Assembly: GCA_904420185.1 (NCBI GenBank)
Contig: CAJFUJ010000008.1
Span: 1-46,631, forward strand
Source: an uncultured Butyricicoccus sp.
Lineage (GTDB): Bacteria; Bacillota; Clostridia; Oscillospirales; Butyricicoccaceae
DNA length: 46,631 bases
Direction: 5' to 3'
This document shows positions 28,616 through 35,928 of the stretch, one piece after another. Each line of letters starts with the position of its first letter. Positions within the stretch are counted from its first letter, which is position 1. The notes under the pieces were generated by a model that saw only the letters and a program-made list of their open reading frames with translations, did no database searches and was not told where the DNA came from. The translations under genes were made by a program, and so were the position numbers.

Positions 28616-29795
28616 ATGTATCTCCTTTTATCGTCGGGGAATTGAGTCGGTCTGTGGGTAGGGCCTCGCGCGCCAGGATGGGGGTGCCGTCGGCCTGTAC
28701 GAACGCCACGCGCGGCAGTGCGCGGCTGAGCAAAAGGGAGGGCCCTTCGGTCATGCAATAAGCGCCCGCTTGCTGGAAGGCGAAAATATCGCCGCATTGC
28801 AAGCTGGAAACGGGCAGCTGCTTGACCAGAATGTCGTTTACAGTGCATAAGGCACCGCACAAGTTCCAAAGTTCTGTTGCGCCTGTGCGCGAAGGGTAGC
28901 GGTCCAATAAGGGCTGCCGTAGCGCCAACCCTTGGCCGTAATAGGTCAGGTGATGGATGCCACCGTCTAAAATGGCGTAGTTTTGTCCAGCACTGCGCTT
29001 GACATCGACAACACGTGTCAGATAGGTCCCACATGAGGCCGCCAGGCTGCGTCCGATTTCAAGTGTAACGCTTGCGCCGCACTGAAGGCGTTGGATCGCC
29101 TTGGAACAAGCGGAAAACAGCACCTGTTCGGCTTCTAACCCGTCTGCACTGAAATAATCGACCGGAAAGCCGGGACCATATTCGATCTCGCGCACCGAAA
29201 AGCCAAAGTCCCTTTGCAGTTCCAGCGCCAAGCCGTCCAATGCGCCCAGTTCGCGCGCAAACCGCTTGACAGAAGTCTTTTGGGTGCCGGAAAAATACTG
29301 TAAACCACAGATGGAAACCAGCGGATGCGCGTCTCGCCGGGCAATGAGTTGCCGGATCGTCGCCGCGTCCATGCCGAACTGGTTGCCGCTGGTTAGACGT
29401 AGCAGCAGCCGCACCGGCGTGCCGCGGCGCTCGGCCAGGCGGCAGATCAGGGCGTATTGCCGCGGGGATTCGGCTGTAAAGTGTGCGCCTGTGCCGATGA
29501 GCGGCTCCAGCGCGTCGGCAGTCTTATAAACACCGGAAATCACCTGCTTTGCATACGGGATACCGGCCCGCTGGCAAATGGCGGACTCGCCAGGGGAGCA
29601 TACCTCAAACCGTTCGACCAGACCGCGCAGCATATGCGGCGCAAAAGGATTGGCTTTGACTGCAAAACATAAACTGGTTCCGGCGGGAAATTGCCGCCGC
29701 AAAAAACGCGCCCGCGCTTGCAGAACCCGCTCGTCAAACACATAGAGCGGCGTGCCGAATTGGGCGGATAACGCCTCGATCTGCCGGTTGGTCAT
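28551..29795 (-). CDS. Fold-type III PLP-dependent decarboxylase (BtrK/diaminopimelate decarboxylase-like)
   Basis: A 414-aa enzyme of the alanine-racemase/ornithine-decarboxylase fold. Residues that show this: PLP Lys47 in FAVKANP, EVCSPGE (65-70), GLQYFSGTQ (164-172), phosphate-loop-type EIGRSLAASCGTY (246-258) and Cys317 in CGALCTVND, the Cys of decarboxylases rather than racemases. The GxxxxSGTQ motif recalls BtrK and other carrier-linked decarboxylases more than lysA (GLHFHIGSQ). It sits between an adenylating enzyme (ATGA overlap) and a carrier protein, so it may act on a carrier-bound amino acid or supply the amino acid or amine to be loaded. The last about 30 residues overlap the carrier gene and look non-conserved. 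Confidence 0.85.
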   Translation of the reverse strand: MTNRQIEALSAQFGTPLYVFDERVLQARARFLRRQFPAGTSLCFAVKANPFAPHMLRGLVERFEVCSPGESAICQRAGIPYAKQVISGVYKTADALEPLIGTGAHFTAESPRQYALICRLAERRGTPVRLLLRLTSGNQFGMDAATIRQLIARRDAHPLVSICGLQYFSGTQKTSVKRFARELGALDGLALELQRDFGFSVREIEYGPGFPVDYFSADGLEAEQVLFSACSKAIQRLQCGASVTLEIGRSLAASCGTYLTRVVDVKRSAGQNYAILDGGIHHLTYYGQGLALRQPLLDRYPSRTGATELWNLCGALCTVNDILVKQLPVSSLQCGDIFAFQQAGAYCMTEGPSLLLSRALPRVAFVQADGTPILAREALPTDRLNSPTIKGDTYGTTTCYFTNSTPRHRLYQLP

Positions 29796-31303
29796 GAGGC
29801 CTCACCTCCTGCCATACGCAGCAGATGGGCGCGGTCGGCCTTGCCGCGGGGAGTCAGTGGCAACTGCTCAAGCTGGGTCAACGTCCCTGGTACCATACAG
29901 GCGGGCAATAGGTCACGCATTCCTTTGAGCACAGCCTCTGCGCCGGCCGGGCCGGTATAAAAACCGTACAGCCGGTTTTTGTGTGCGTCAAAGACACAAC
30001 AGCACTGGCTGACACCGGCTTGCAAGGCGGCTGCCTGCTCAATTTCTTCGAGTTCGATGCGGTGGCCCATGCGCTTAATCTGGTGGTCGCGCCTGCCGCA
30101 AAAATACAGCTCACCGCCATCGCCATAGCGGCCGATGTCGCCAGTGCGATAGATGCGTTCACCCGGACGGGTCGGATGCTGGACAAAGACCCTGGCCGTC
30201 TGCGCAGGCGCGTGCAAATATCCCAGCGCCAGTCCATCACCGGACACGCAGATTTCGCCGCGCTGTTCTGGATGGACAATTTCCTGCCCATTTTCATCCA
30301 GAAGAAACACGCGTGCATGGGGGAAAGCGCGACCGAGCGGCAGACCCTGCGGATAGTTCCGGCTCCGTTCGACCCGGTGATAGGCGCAGTTGCAGGTGAT
30401 TTCGGTCGGGCCATACAGGTTGACAAAATCGGCCTGCGGCAGTGCCTGCATCCAGCGGTGCAGGTGGACTGGCGGCAGGGTCTCACCGCTGAAGAGCACC
30501 CGGCGCACACGATCTGGTACGCGATAGTCCAATCCATGTAGTGCACTAACCAGACCCAGCGCTGAGGCAGCCCAGGTGAGTGAAGTCACACTGTGGGTGC
30601 ATAAGAAATCGATCAAGGCAGCAGGCTGGGAAAAAAGCCGCCTGGGGATTAGCACAAGGGTTGCACCGGTGTACACAGCTGCATAGATATCTTTGACCGA
30701 CACATCGAAATCAAAGGGTGCCTGGTTGCCAATGATGTCATCGGCGCCGATTCCAAAAAGAGAGGTAAAGGAGGGAATGAATTTGAGCACCGAGTGATGG
30801 CGGATGAGCACACCTTTGGGTGTACCGGTCGAGCCCGAGGTGAACATGCAGTAAAGCGGGTCGGCATCCGACATATCCGCTTGGACGCGGGCAAGCAGTG
30901 CGTCATTTGCCGGTGTTTGCAGGAGATCTTCAATGCAAAGCACGGCGTGTGTGGGGAAAAGCCGCCGCGCAAGTGGCAGTAGCCGCTGCTCGGTGATCAG
31001 GTAGGGGGCGCGCAGGACGTCCAGCATTTTGCACAGCCGCGGCGCAGGTAGGTCAGGATTTAGGGGGACGTAAAAACCGCCAGCGTACACGACGCCAAAA
31101 AAGGCATATAAGGAGCGGCGGCCTTTATCCAGCAGCACGGGCACCGGCGTGCGCGGGACGATCCGTGCAGCAAGCGCGGAACCGGTACGGCGGCTACATG
31201 CCAGTAGCTCGCCGTAGGTGCATACACCGCTTTCTTCGATGACGGCCGGATGGGACGGCCGGGCGTCGGCGGTCGCCTGTAAAAATTCCAGAATACTTTT
31301 CAT
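29792..31303 (-). CDS. DltA-like amino-acid adenylating enzyme
   Basis: A 503-aa AMP-forming ligase, the same length as DltA. Core motifs: YCMFTSGSTGTPKGV (151-165), FDFDVSVKDIY (197-207), NLYGPTEIT (295-303), YRTGDIGRYGDGG (385-397) and the catalytic Lys488 in PLTPRGKAD. Asp200 matches the Asp that holds the alpha-amino group in amino-acid-activating enzymes, so an amino acid is the likely substrate. Where DltA, as I recall it, has FCGE with the Cys that favours D-alanine, this protein has FSGE (Ser272). It probably charges the downstream carrier. ATG 31303 follows GAGGTG. First gene of the five-gene operon. Confidence 0.9.
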   Translation of the reverse strand: MKSILEFLQATADARPSHPAVIEESGVCTYGELLACSRRTGSALAARIVPRTPVPVLLDKGRRSLYAFFGVVYAGGFYVPLNPDLPAPRLCKMLDVLRAPYLITEQRLLPLARRLFPTHAVLCIEDLLQTPANDALLARVQADMSDADPLYCMFTSGSTGTPKGVLIRHHSVLKFIPSFTSLFGIGADDIIGNQAPFDFDVSVKDIYAAVYTGATLVLIPRRLFSQPAALIDFLCTHSVTSLTWAASALGLVSALHGLDYRVPDRVRRVLFSGETLPPVHLHRWMQALPQADFVNLYGPTEITCNCAYHRVERSRNYPQGLPLGRAFPHARVFLLDENGQEIVHPEQRGEICVSGDGLALGYLHAPAQTARVFVQHPTRPGERIYRTGDIGRYGDGGELYFCGRRDHQIKRMGHRIELEEIEQAAALQAGVSQCCCVFDAHKNRLYGFYTGPAGAEAVLKGMRDLLPACMVPGTLTQLEQLPLTPRGKADRAHLLRMAGGEAS

Positions 31304-31323
31304 AAAACACCTCGGTACATTTG

Positions 31324-31360
31324 GGGCCGCCGGGCTGGGATTATTTCAGCCCAGCAGCCC
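31324..31360. promoter_or_regulatory. Hairpin between the Lys-rich lipoprotein and the Dlt-like operon
   Basis: A 14-bp stem with two G-U pairs and a 9-base loop, in the 87-bp gap. No U-run follows it on the minus strand, so it may only partly stop transcription coming from the lipoprotein gene. I saw no convincing separate promoter for the ligase gene, so read-through is likely. Confidence 0.55.
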
Positions 31361-31390
31361 TATGGGATAAAAAGGAGAAGAGAAGTCAAT

Positions 31391-31951
31391 TTATGCTGCG
31401 GATTTTGCAGCCTGTTGATTCCCAGAGGGATTGGCTGCCTTTTTGGCATTGGATGTTGCAGCTTGCTTTGTGCCAGACTTGGCTGCCTTTTTGGCATCGG
31501 ATGTTGCAGCTTGTTTTGTGCTAGACTTGGCTGCCTTTTTTGTATTGGATTTGGCAGCTTGCTTTGTGCTAGACTTGGCCGCCTTCTTTGTGTTGGATTT
31601 AGCCGCCTTTTTGGGGGTGGCAGATTTGGTACTGGATTTGGTGCCGGCTTGGGAACCAGCTTGGGTGTGCTGGGATGCACCAGCCTGTGCGGCGTCTGGC
31701 GCGGCCGATTTGGCTGCCGGATCATTTTTCTGGGCCTGCTGCGGGGATGCAGTACTTTTTTTAGGGGGTGTCTGGGCCTTGCTGGTTGTGGATTTTGTCG
31801 CGCGCGATGTGTCTGATTGGACACTTGTGGTGCTGGATGGATTTCGGATATTTTTGAGGGCCGAACAACCGGTCAAAACCGGCAGCGCCATCACTGCGGC
31901 GAGAGAGAAGGCGGCGACACGTTTTGCGGCGTTGGTATGGAAGAATTTCAT
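31391..31951 (-). CDS. Lys/Ala-rich repeat lipoprotein
   Basis: A 186-aa lipoprotein with signal peptide and lipobox VLTGC (Cys29). The rest is low-complexity Lys, Ala, Ser and Thr, including four 16-residue repeats of the form SNTKKAAKSSTKQAAK (residues about 119-182, the last degenerate). The mature protein is strongly basic and resembles histone-H1-like tails, so it could bind teichoic acids, lipids or nucleic acid at the cell surface. ATG 31951 follows AAAGGAGT. It lies just upstream of the Dlt-like operon on the same strand and downstream of an apparent response-regulator-controlled promoter. Confidence 0.75.
   Translation of the reverse strand: MKFFHTNAAKRVAAFSLAAVMALPVLTGCSALKNIRNPSSTTSVQSDTSRATKSTTSKAQTPPKKSTASPQQAQKNDPAAKSAAPDAAQAGASQHTQAGSQAGTKSSTKSATPKKAAKSNTKKAAKSSTKQAAKSNTKKAAKSSTKQAATSDAKKAAKSGTKQAATSNAKKAANPSGNQQAAKSAA
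31406..31597 (-). repeat. 48-bp tandem repeats within the lipoprotein gene
   Basis: Four 48-bp units encode the 16-residue Lys-rich repeats; the first three are close copies and the last is diverged. The codons remain in frame, so the repeat is under coding constraint and may vary in number between strains. Confidence 0.8.
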
Positions 31952-32005
31952 AATCGGTTACTCCTTTGAAGTGGTTTTTAAGCGGCTTCGCTCTTTCTGA
32001 TTGAT

Positions 32006-32049
32006 AAGATACCAGTCCATTCTTCAGACGCCCTTCAGCCAAGCTTAAG
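32006..32049 (-). promoter_or_regulatory. Phased-repeat operator and promoter of the Lys-rich lipoprotein
   Basis: On the minus strand CTTAAG, CTGAAG, CTGAAG (plus-strand positions 32044-32049, 32033-32038, 32022-32027) recur at exactly 11 bp. Ten bases on lies an extended -10, TGG-TATCTT (32006-32014), with no -35 box. This is the classical layout for activation by an OmpR/PhoB-type regulator, and one is encoded directly upstream. Confidence 0.72.
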
Positions 32050-32099
32050 AAATATAAAGATTTGTCCCATGGTTTGATATATTACGGGTCCCAAACAGC

Positions 32100-32142
32100 A
32101 AAAAGCTCTGAAACCGCGTGCGCTGCATGGGTTCAGAGCTTT
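32100..32142 (-). terminator. Terminator of the two-component operon
   Basis: AAAGCTCTGAA..CC / GG..TTCAGAGCTTT hairpin; on the minus strand it is followed by TTTTT (32100-32104). It lies just after the histidine kinase stop. Confidence 0.8.
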
Positions 32143-32164
32143 GGAAAGGTATATCGGTGGATGT

Positions 32165-33748
32165 TTAATGCCCGTCATAGGGAAGGGTGATTTCAAACTC
32201 GGTCTTGTAACCTGCGCGTGGGGGCTGCACCAGGCGGACGTCGCCACCGTGCAGGGAAACAATGCGCTGGACAATGGCCGTGCCTAAGCCGGTGCCGCAG
32301 CCGGTGGTGCGTGCCTCGTTTCCGGTGACAAACGGCTCAAAAAGATGCGCCGCCAGATGGGGCGGGATGCCAACCCCGTTGTCGGCTACGGTCAGATATA
32401 GCATGTCTGCCTGGCGCCGCAACGCATAGAGCAGCGTCGTGCCGCGTGGGTTGTATTTGAGGGCGTTGTTGGTCAGATTTTCCAACAGGCGGCGCAGTAG
32501 ACGGGGATCGGCCTGGCAAAACAGGGGGGTTTCAGGCAGCTCGGCGGTGAGCGAAAACCCGGCGTTTTCCAATTCGGTATATTTTTCGGCCAAGTAGTCC
32601 CGTACAAACGCACACAGGTCAAGCCGCTCCGCCTGCAAGACATAATCCGGATGGTCCAGCTGCGAATAAGCGAACAGGGTGTCGATCAACTCAGCGCCTG
32701 CGTTGGCCCGGCGCAAGATGGCGTCCAGGTATTGGGCTTGTTTTTCCGGGGGGACAACGCCGTCGGAAAGGGCTTGGGCATAGCCGCGGATCACGGTCAG
32801 CGGGGTTTTGAGATCGTGCGAAAGGTCGGCGATGACGCGTTGCTTTTCGCGGTCGGCTTGCTCCCGCGCCGCACTGGCTTGCTCTAGCTGATCGAGCAGA
32901 TGGGTGAAGCTATCGGTCACTTGTAGAAATTCGCGCGGCATGGCATTGCGGTTGACCTCCACGCGCTTGCCCGCGCCATAGGCCAAAATCGCTTGATGCA
33001 GCGGATGAATTGCCTGCTGAATCTGACGGCGAAACAACAACGCCAAAATGAGCACAGCGGCAAGCAGCGCGAGAATGGATAGCGGCCATAGCCGATCGGT
33101 TTGTTCAACCATTTGCGCATAAGATTGCTCGGTCAGCTGCGGCGAAACGAACACCAACGTACGGTCGCTGCCATCTGTCGCTGAATATTGGTACCGAATC
33201 AAATCATAGTTGCTGCGATAGATCCCCTGAAGAAGCATGAGCTGGCGCTCACTGAGTTGCTCGATCCCTGGAAACAGGCTGCCTTCTACAATATTGTAGG
33301 ATGCGTCCACCACGCAGTGGTCGATGAACTCATTCGTTATGCCGTCGTCAAAATACAACGCGATATAAGTCAGCGCCCGGCCAGTCTGATCGGTGGCGCT
33401 GGAAACCACATAATACAGGTCTTCGGTGGGGATCATCCAGAGGTCTTCTGCATGAATGCTATCGCGCAGTTCGATGTCGCTGGCGTAAAGCAGGCCGCCG
33501 TCCTGATCGAACACCAGGTATGCACAGTTTGGAAAGCGTTGCAGGGGAACGGCTGAAAAATCGTCGGCGGACAGCTCGTCCTCATATTGCAGAAAGGCGC
33601 CCAGGGAAGGGAACGCGTGGTCCAGCCGGAGGGACAGGAGAAAACTAGAAGCTGCACTCATGCCGAACACAGCCAATGAGCACAGCAGAAAGTAAACAAT
33701 ACAAGTGCGCAGAAAGCTTTTGCTGCGCTGTGGCTTATGGGCTTTCAA
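32165..33748 (-). CDS. Sensor histidine kinase
   Basis: A kinase of about 527 aa: membrane segments near the start and after a large (about 190-residue) extracellular domain, a HAMP-like linker (IHPLHQAILAYGAGKRVEV), HisKA with LSHDLKTPL, N-box ENLTNNALKYN and G-box GTGLGTAIVQRI. Start: TTG 33748, which overlaps the end of the regulator gene by 14 bases, behind GGTTGGGG; an ATG at 33802 would overlap it by 68 bases and add an unlikely basic leader. It pairs with that regulator. The large outside domain suggests it senses an envelope or small-molecule signal. Confidence 0.88.
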   Translation of the reverse strand: MKAHKPQRSKSFLRTCIVYFLLCSLAVFGMSAASSFLLSLRLDHAFPSLGAFLQYEDELSADDFSAVPLQRFPNCAYLVFDQDGGLLYASDIELRDSIHAEDLWMIPTEDLYYVVSSATDQTGRALTYIALYFDDGITNEFIDHCVVDASYNIVEGSLFPGIEQLSERQLMLLQGIYRSNYDLIRYQYSATDGSDRTLVFVSPQLTEQSYAQMVEQTDRLWPLSILALLAAVLILALLFRRQIQQAIHPLHQAILAYGAGKRVEVNRNAMPREFLQVTDSFTHLLDQLEQASAAREQADREKQRVIADLSHDLKTPLTVIRGYAQALSDGVVPPEKQAQYLDAILRRANAGAELIDTLFAYSQLDHPDYVLQAERLDLCAFVRDYLAEKYTELENAGFSLTAELPETPLFCQADPRLLRRLLENLTNNALKYNPRGTTLLYALRRQADMLYLTVADNGVGIPPHLAAHLFEPFVTGNEARTTGCGTGLGTAIVQRIVSLHGGDVRLVQPPRAGYKTEFEITLPYDGH

Positions 33749-34436
33749 TTTTATACCCCAACCCCCTGACCGTTTTGATATACTGCGGCTTGGAGGGATC
33801 ATCCTCGATTTTGGCGCGCAGATTGGAAATATGGACCATCATGGTATTGTCGTCGCTTTCGTAAAATTCGCCGCCCACACATTCGTAAAGCTGCGCCTTG
33901 GTGAACACCCGGCCAGGGCTGGCCATCAGCTTAGCCAAAATTTTCAGCTCTGTGGAGGTCAGGGACACAGCCCTACCGTTTTTGCGCACCGTAAACTGGA
34001 CAGGGTCCAGCTCAATTGGACCGACTGACAGGGTGGAAGGCGTCGGTGTCTCACCGGCCTGCGCACCTAAGCTGTAATATCGCCGCAGCGCGGCTTTGAC
34101 ATAGGCCACAACCTCGAGTGCATTAAACGGTTTGGTCAAATAGGCATCTGCACCGATGTCTAGTCCGAGCACCTTGTCGGTGTCCAGACTTTTGGCAGAC
34201 AAAATCAAAATAGGAAGATTGCTAAATGTGCGCACCTGGCGGATGAGCGCGTAACCGTTTAAGCCGGGCATCATCAAATCGGCCAGGACAAGAGAAATGC
34301 CGCCTGCTTGCACGGCGGCCAGCGCCTGGTTCCCGTCGGCCGCTGTTTGTACGGAGAATCCGGCGCCGGTGAGGTAGAGGGTCAACAACTCTACAATATC
34401 CGGGTCGTCCTCTGCAATTAAGATGGTATGGTTCAA
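33735..34436 (-). CDS. OmpR-family response regulator
   Basis: A 233-aa regulator: receiver with EDD near residues 9-11, phospho-acceptor in VLADLMMPGLNG, LILSAKS and LTKPF; C-terminal winged helix (LTSTELKILAKLM, NTMMVHISNLRAKIEDD). ATG 34436 follows AGAAGGAAGG. It is the first gene of a two-gene operon with the sensor kinase. The three 11-bp-phased repeats upstream of the neighbouring lipoprotein are its likely binding site, which would place the Dlt-like operon in its regulon. Confidence 0.93.
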   Translation of the reverse strand: MNHTILIAEDDPDIVELLTLYLTGAGFSVQTAADGNQALAAVQAGGISLVLADLMMPGLNGYALIRQVRTFSNLPILILSAKSLDTDKVLGLDIGADAYLTKPFNALEVVAYVKAALRRYYSLGAQAGETPTPSTLSVGPIELDPVQFTVRKNGRAVSLTSTELKILAKLMASPGRVFTKAQLYECVGGEFYESDDNTMMVHISNLRAKIEDDPSKPQYIKTVRGLGYKIESP

Positions 34437-34695
34437 TCCTTCCTTCTCCTTTCATCAGGCGGCCTGCAGGCGCGCTTTTTTCTATACTACTATATTGGCC
34501 GCCATCTGGCAAGCGTGATGCGGGAACATCGCCTGCCCGGCGAAACGTACACTCATCAAAAAACGCGCTTTTTTACAGATTGTTCACGGTCCGGACACGT
34601 GCTGTCCATCTTTATTTTGCAAATGCGTGGTAAGATAAACACAAGAAAGAGGAAGCTGTCACGCTTCCACCCAGATTGAAGTAAAGGAGCCCAAT

Positions 34696-34824
34696 ATGAA
34701 ATCCGTTTGGATCAAACTTTATCATGTTTTGCACCGCCATGGACTAGAAAAGCTGTTTGAGCGACTGATTACGCTTGGACGATTTGGCCTGCCGGTGCCA
34801 CAGCCGGTGCGTGTGCGCAAATAA
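34696..34824 (+). CDS. Candidate 42-residue cationic small protein
   Basis: A short ORF with a strong ribosome site (AAAGGAGC, seven bases before ATG), an extended -10 upstream (TGG-TAAGAT at about 34629-34637) and a terminator 24 bases after its stop, so it looks like a complete transcription unit. The peptide starts MKSVWIKLYHVLHRHGLEKL and ends in VRVRK; nine Lys/Arg against two Glu make it basic, and residues 4-28 could form an amphipathic helix. It might be a membrane-acting peptide, a small regulator or a bacteriocin-like factor; no function can be assigned. It is divergent from the two-component operon. Confidence 0.55.
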   Translation: MKSVWIKLYHVLHRHGLEKLFERLITLGRFGLPVPQPVRVRK

Positions 34825-34847
34825 CCGGCCGGTACGATAGACAAATA

Positions 34848-34893
34848 GCGCCCCGCGTCTGGAAAATCCTCCAGATGCGGGGCGTTGTTTTGG
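34848..34893 (+). terminator. Terminator after the small ORF
   Basis: A 15-bp stem (CGCCCCGCGTCTGGA / TCCAGATGCGGGGCG, one G-U pair) followed by TTGTTTT. It could also catch transcripts of the convergent kinase-like gene. Confidence 0.82.
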
Positions 34894-34958
34894 CATCCCC
34901 TGCATCCGTGATAGGCAAACGCCTCACACCGATGCCAGAAGATCTTCACAAAACGGTT

Positions 34959-35864
34959 TTACTGTCCCAGACGGGATTGACCGACAAAAAGCTGCAAAGC
35001 TTTTTGGCAGTTGACAATTTCGGCCACCGTAGGTGCGCCGCCGAATTCGCCATCCAGTGTCCAAGGCATCTCTCCATCTGCGGTAAAGCGCACACGCTGG
35101 GCCTTAAACCGGGTTACGAACTTTTGCTGGTTGTGCGCGATGAGCAGCTCGTTAAAAATGGCTTGAAACTCCAGGGGATTGGCGGGCGCGCGCACCAAAA
35201 AGACCTCAAACAGGCCGTCATCCAGGCCAACGTCACTGGCAATCAGGCCCTTGAAGCCACCAACGGTGGTGGAATTGGTGACCATGCCGTAGATAAAATC
35301 GTCCTCAATGGTTTCGTTTTCGCTTTCCACTTTGACATGGTAGTTGCGCAAGGTGGGCAGTGATTTGACGCCCTCCAAAATATAGGCCATGCGACCCAGG
35401 GCATTTTTGGTGTTCTGCGGGGTGGAGTAGGCGACCTCGGTAAACGCGCCAAATCCCGCGACATAGGTGAAATACCGGTTATTAAAGCGGCCAACGTCCA
35501 CGCTGGAAGGCATCCCATTGACAATGAGGGCAGCTGCCTCGGCCGGCTTTTTGGGGATTTGCAAACTGGCGGCAAAGTCGTTGGTCGTGCCCGAGGGGAT
35601 GTATCCAAGTGCCGGGCGTTCAGAAAGCTGCATCAGCCCGGCTACGGTTTCGTTGAGGGTGCCATCGCCGCCGCTGCACACAATGCGGTCAAAGTCGGCC
35701 CCACGGCTGGCCACGATGCGGGAGGCATCCCCAGCCTGTTGGGTGGTATAGAGGGTGACCTCAAACCCGGCCCGGACAAAGACGTCCACGCAGTCAACAA
35801 TGTGCAGGCGCATTTCGCCTTTGCCCGAATTGGGGTTTACAATAAACAGTAGCTTTTGCGGCAT
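34959..35864 (-). CDS. Diacylglycerol kinase family lipid kinase (YegS/DgkB-like)
   Basis: A 301-aa soluble lipid kinase with the family opening KLLFIVNPNSGKGEM and the nucleotide site CSGGDGTLNE (about residue 65), plus LGYIPSGTTNDFA and DGLFEVFLV near the C-terminus. It probably phosphorylates diacylglycerol or a related lipid and returns it to phospholipid synthesis. DgkB does this in lipoteichoic-acid metabolism, of interest next to the Dlt-like operon. ATG 35864 lies nine bases after AAAGGAGAA; a TTG at 35888 is upstream of that site. It follows htpG on the same strand with a 64-bp gap containing a GC-rich hairpin. Confidence 0.9.
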   Translation of the reverse strand: MPQKLLFIVNPNSGKGEMRLHIVDCVDVFVRAGFEVTLYTTQQAGDASRIVASRGADFDRIVCSGGDGTLNETVAGLMQLSERPALGYIPSGTTNDFAASLQIPKKPAEAAALIVNGMPSSVDVGRFNNRYFTYVAGFGAFTEVAYSTPQNTKNALGRMAYILEGVKSLPTLRNYHVKVESENETIEDDFIYGMVTNSTTVGGFKGLIASDVGLDDGLFEVFLVRAPANPLEFQAIFNELLIAHNQQKFVTRFKAQRVRFTADGEMPWTLDGEFGGAPTVAEIVNCQKALQLFVGQSRLGQ

Positions 35865-35928
35865 AGGTTGGGTTCTCCTTTGGTTCAAGGTGGGGGCCTT
35901 TGCCGCGCGGGCAGGCCGGGGCTGAAAT

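Noticed and set aside
25834-31303. Plain dltABCD operon for D-alanylation
   Set aside because: Gene order differs, a decarboxylase is inserted, the SGNH protein is short and the Cys of DltA (FCGE) is replaced by Ser; gene symbols dltA-D were therefore not assigned.
31406-31597. CRISPR array
   Set aside because: The 48-bp units are contiguous, with no spacers, and keep an open reading frame; no cas genes are present.
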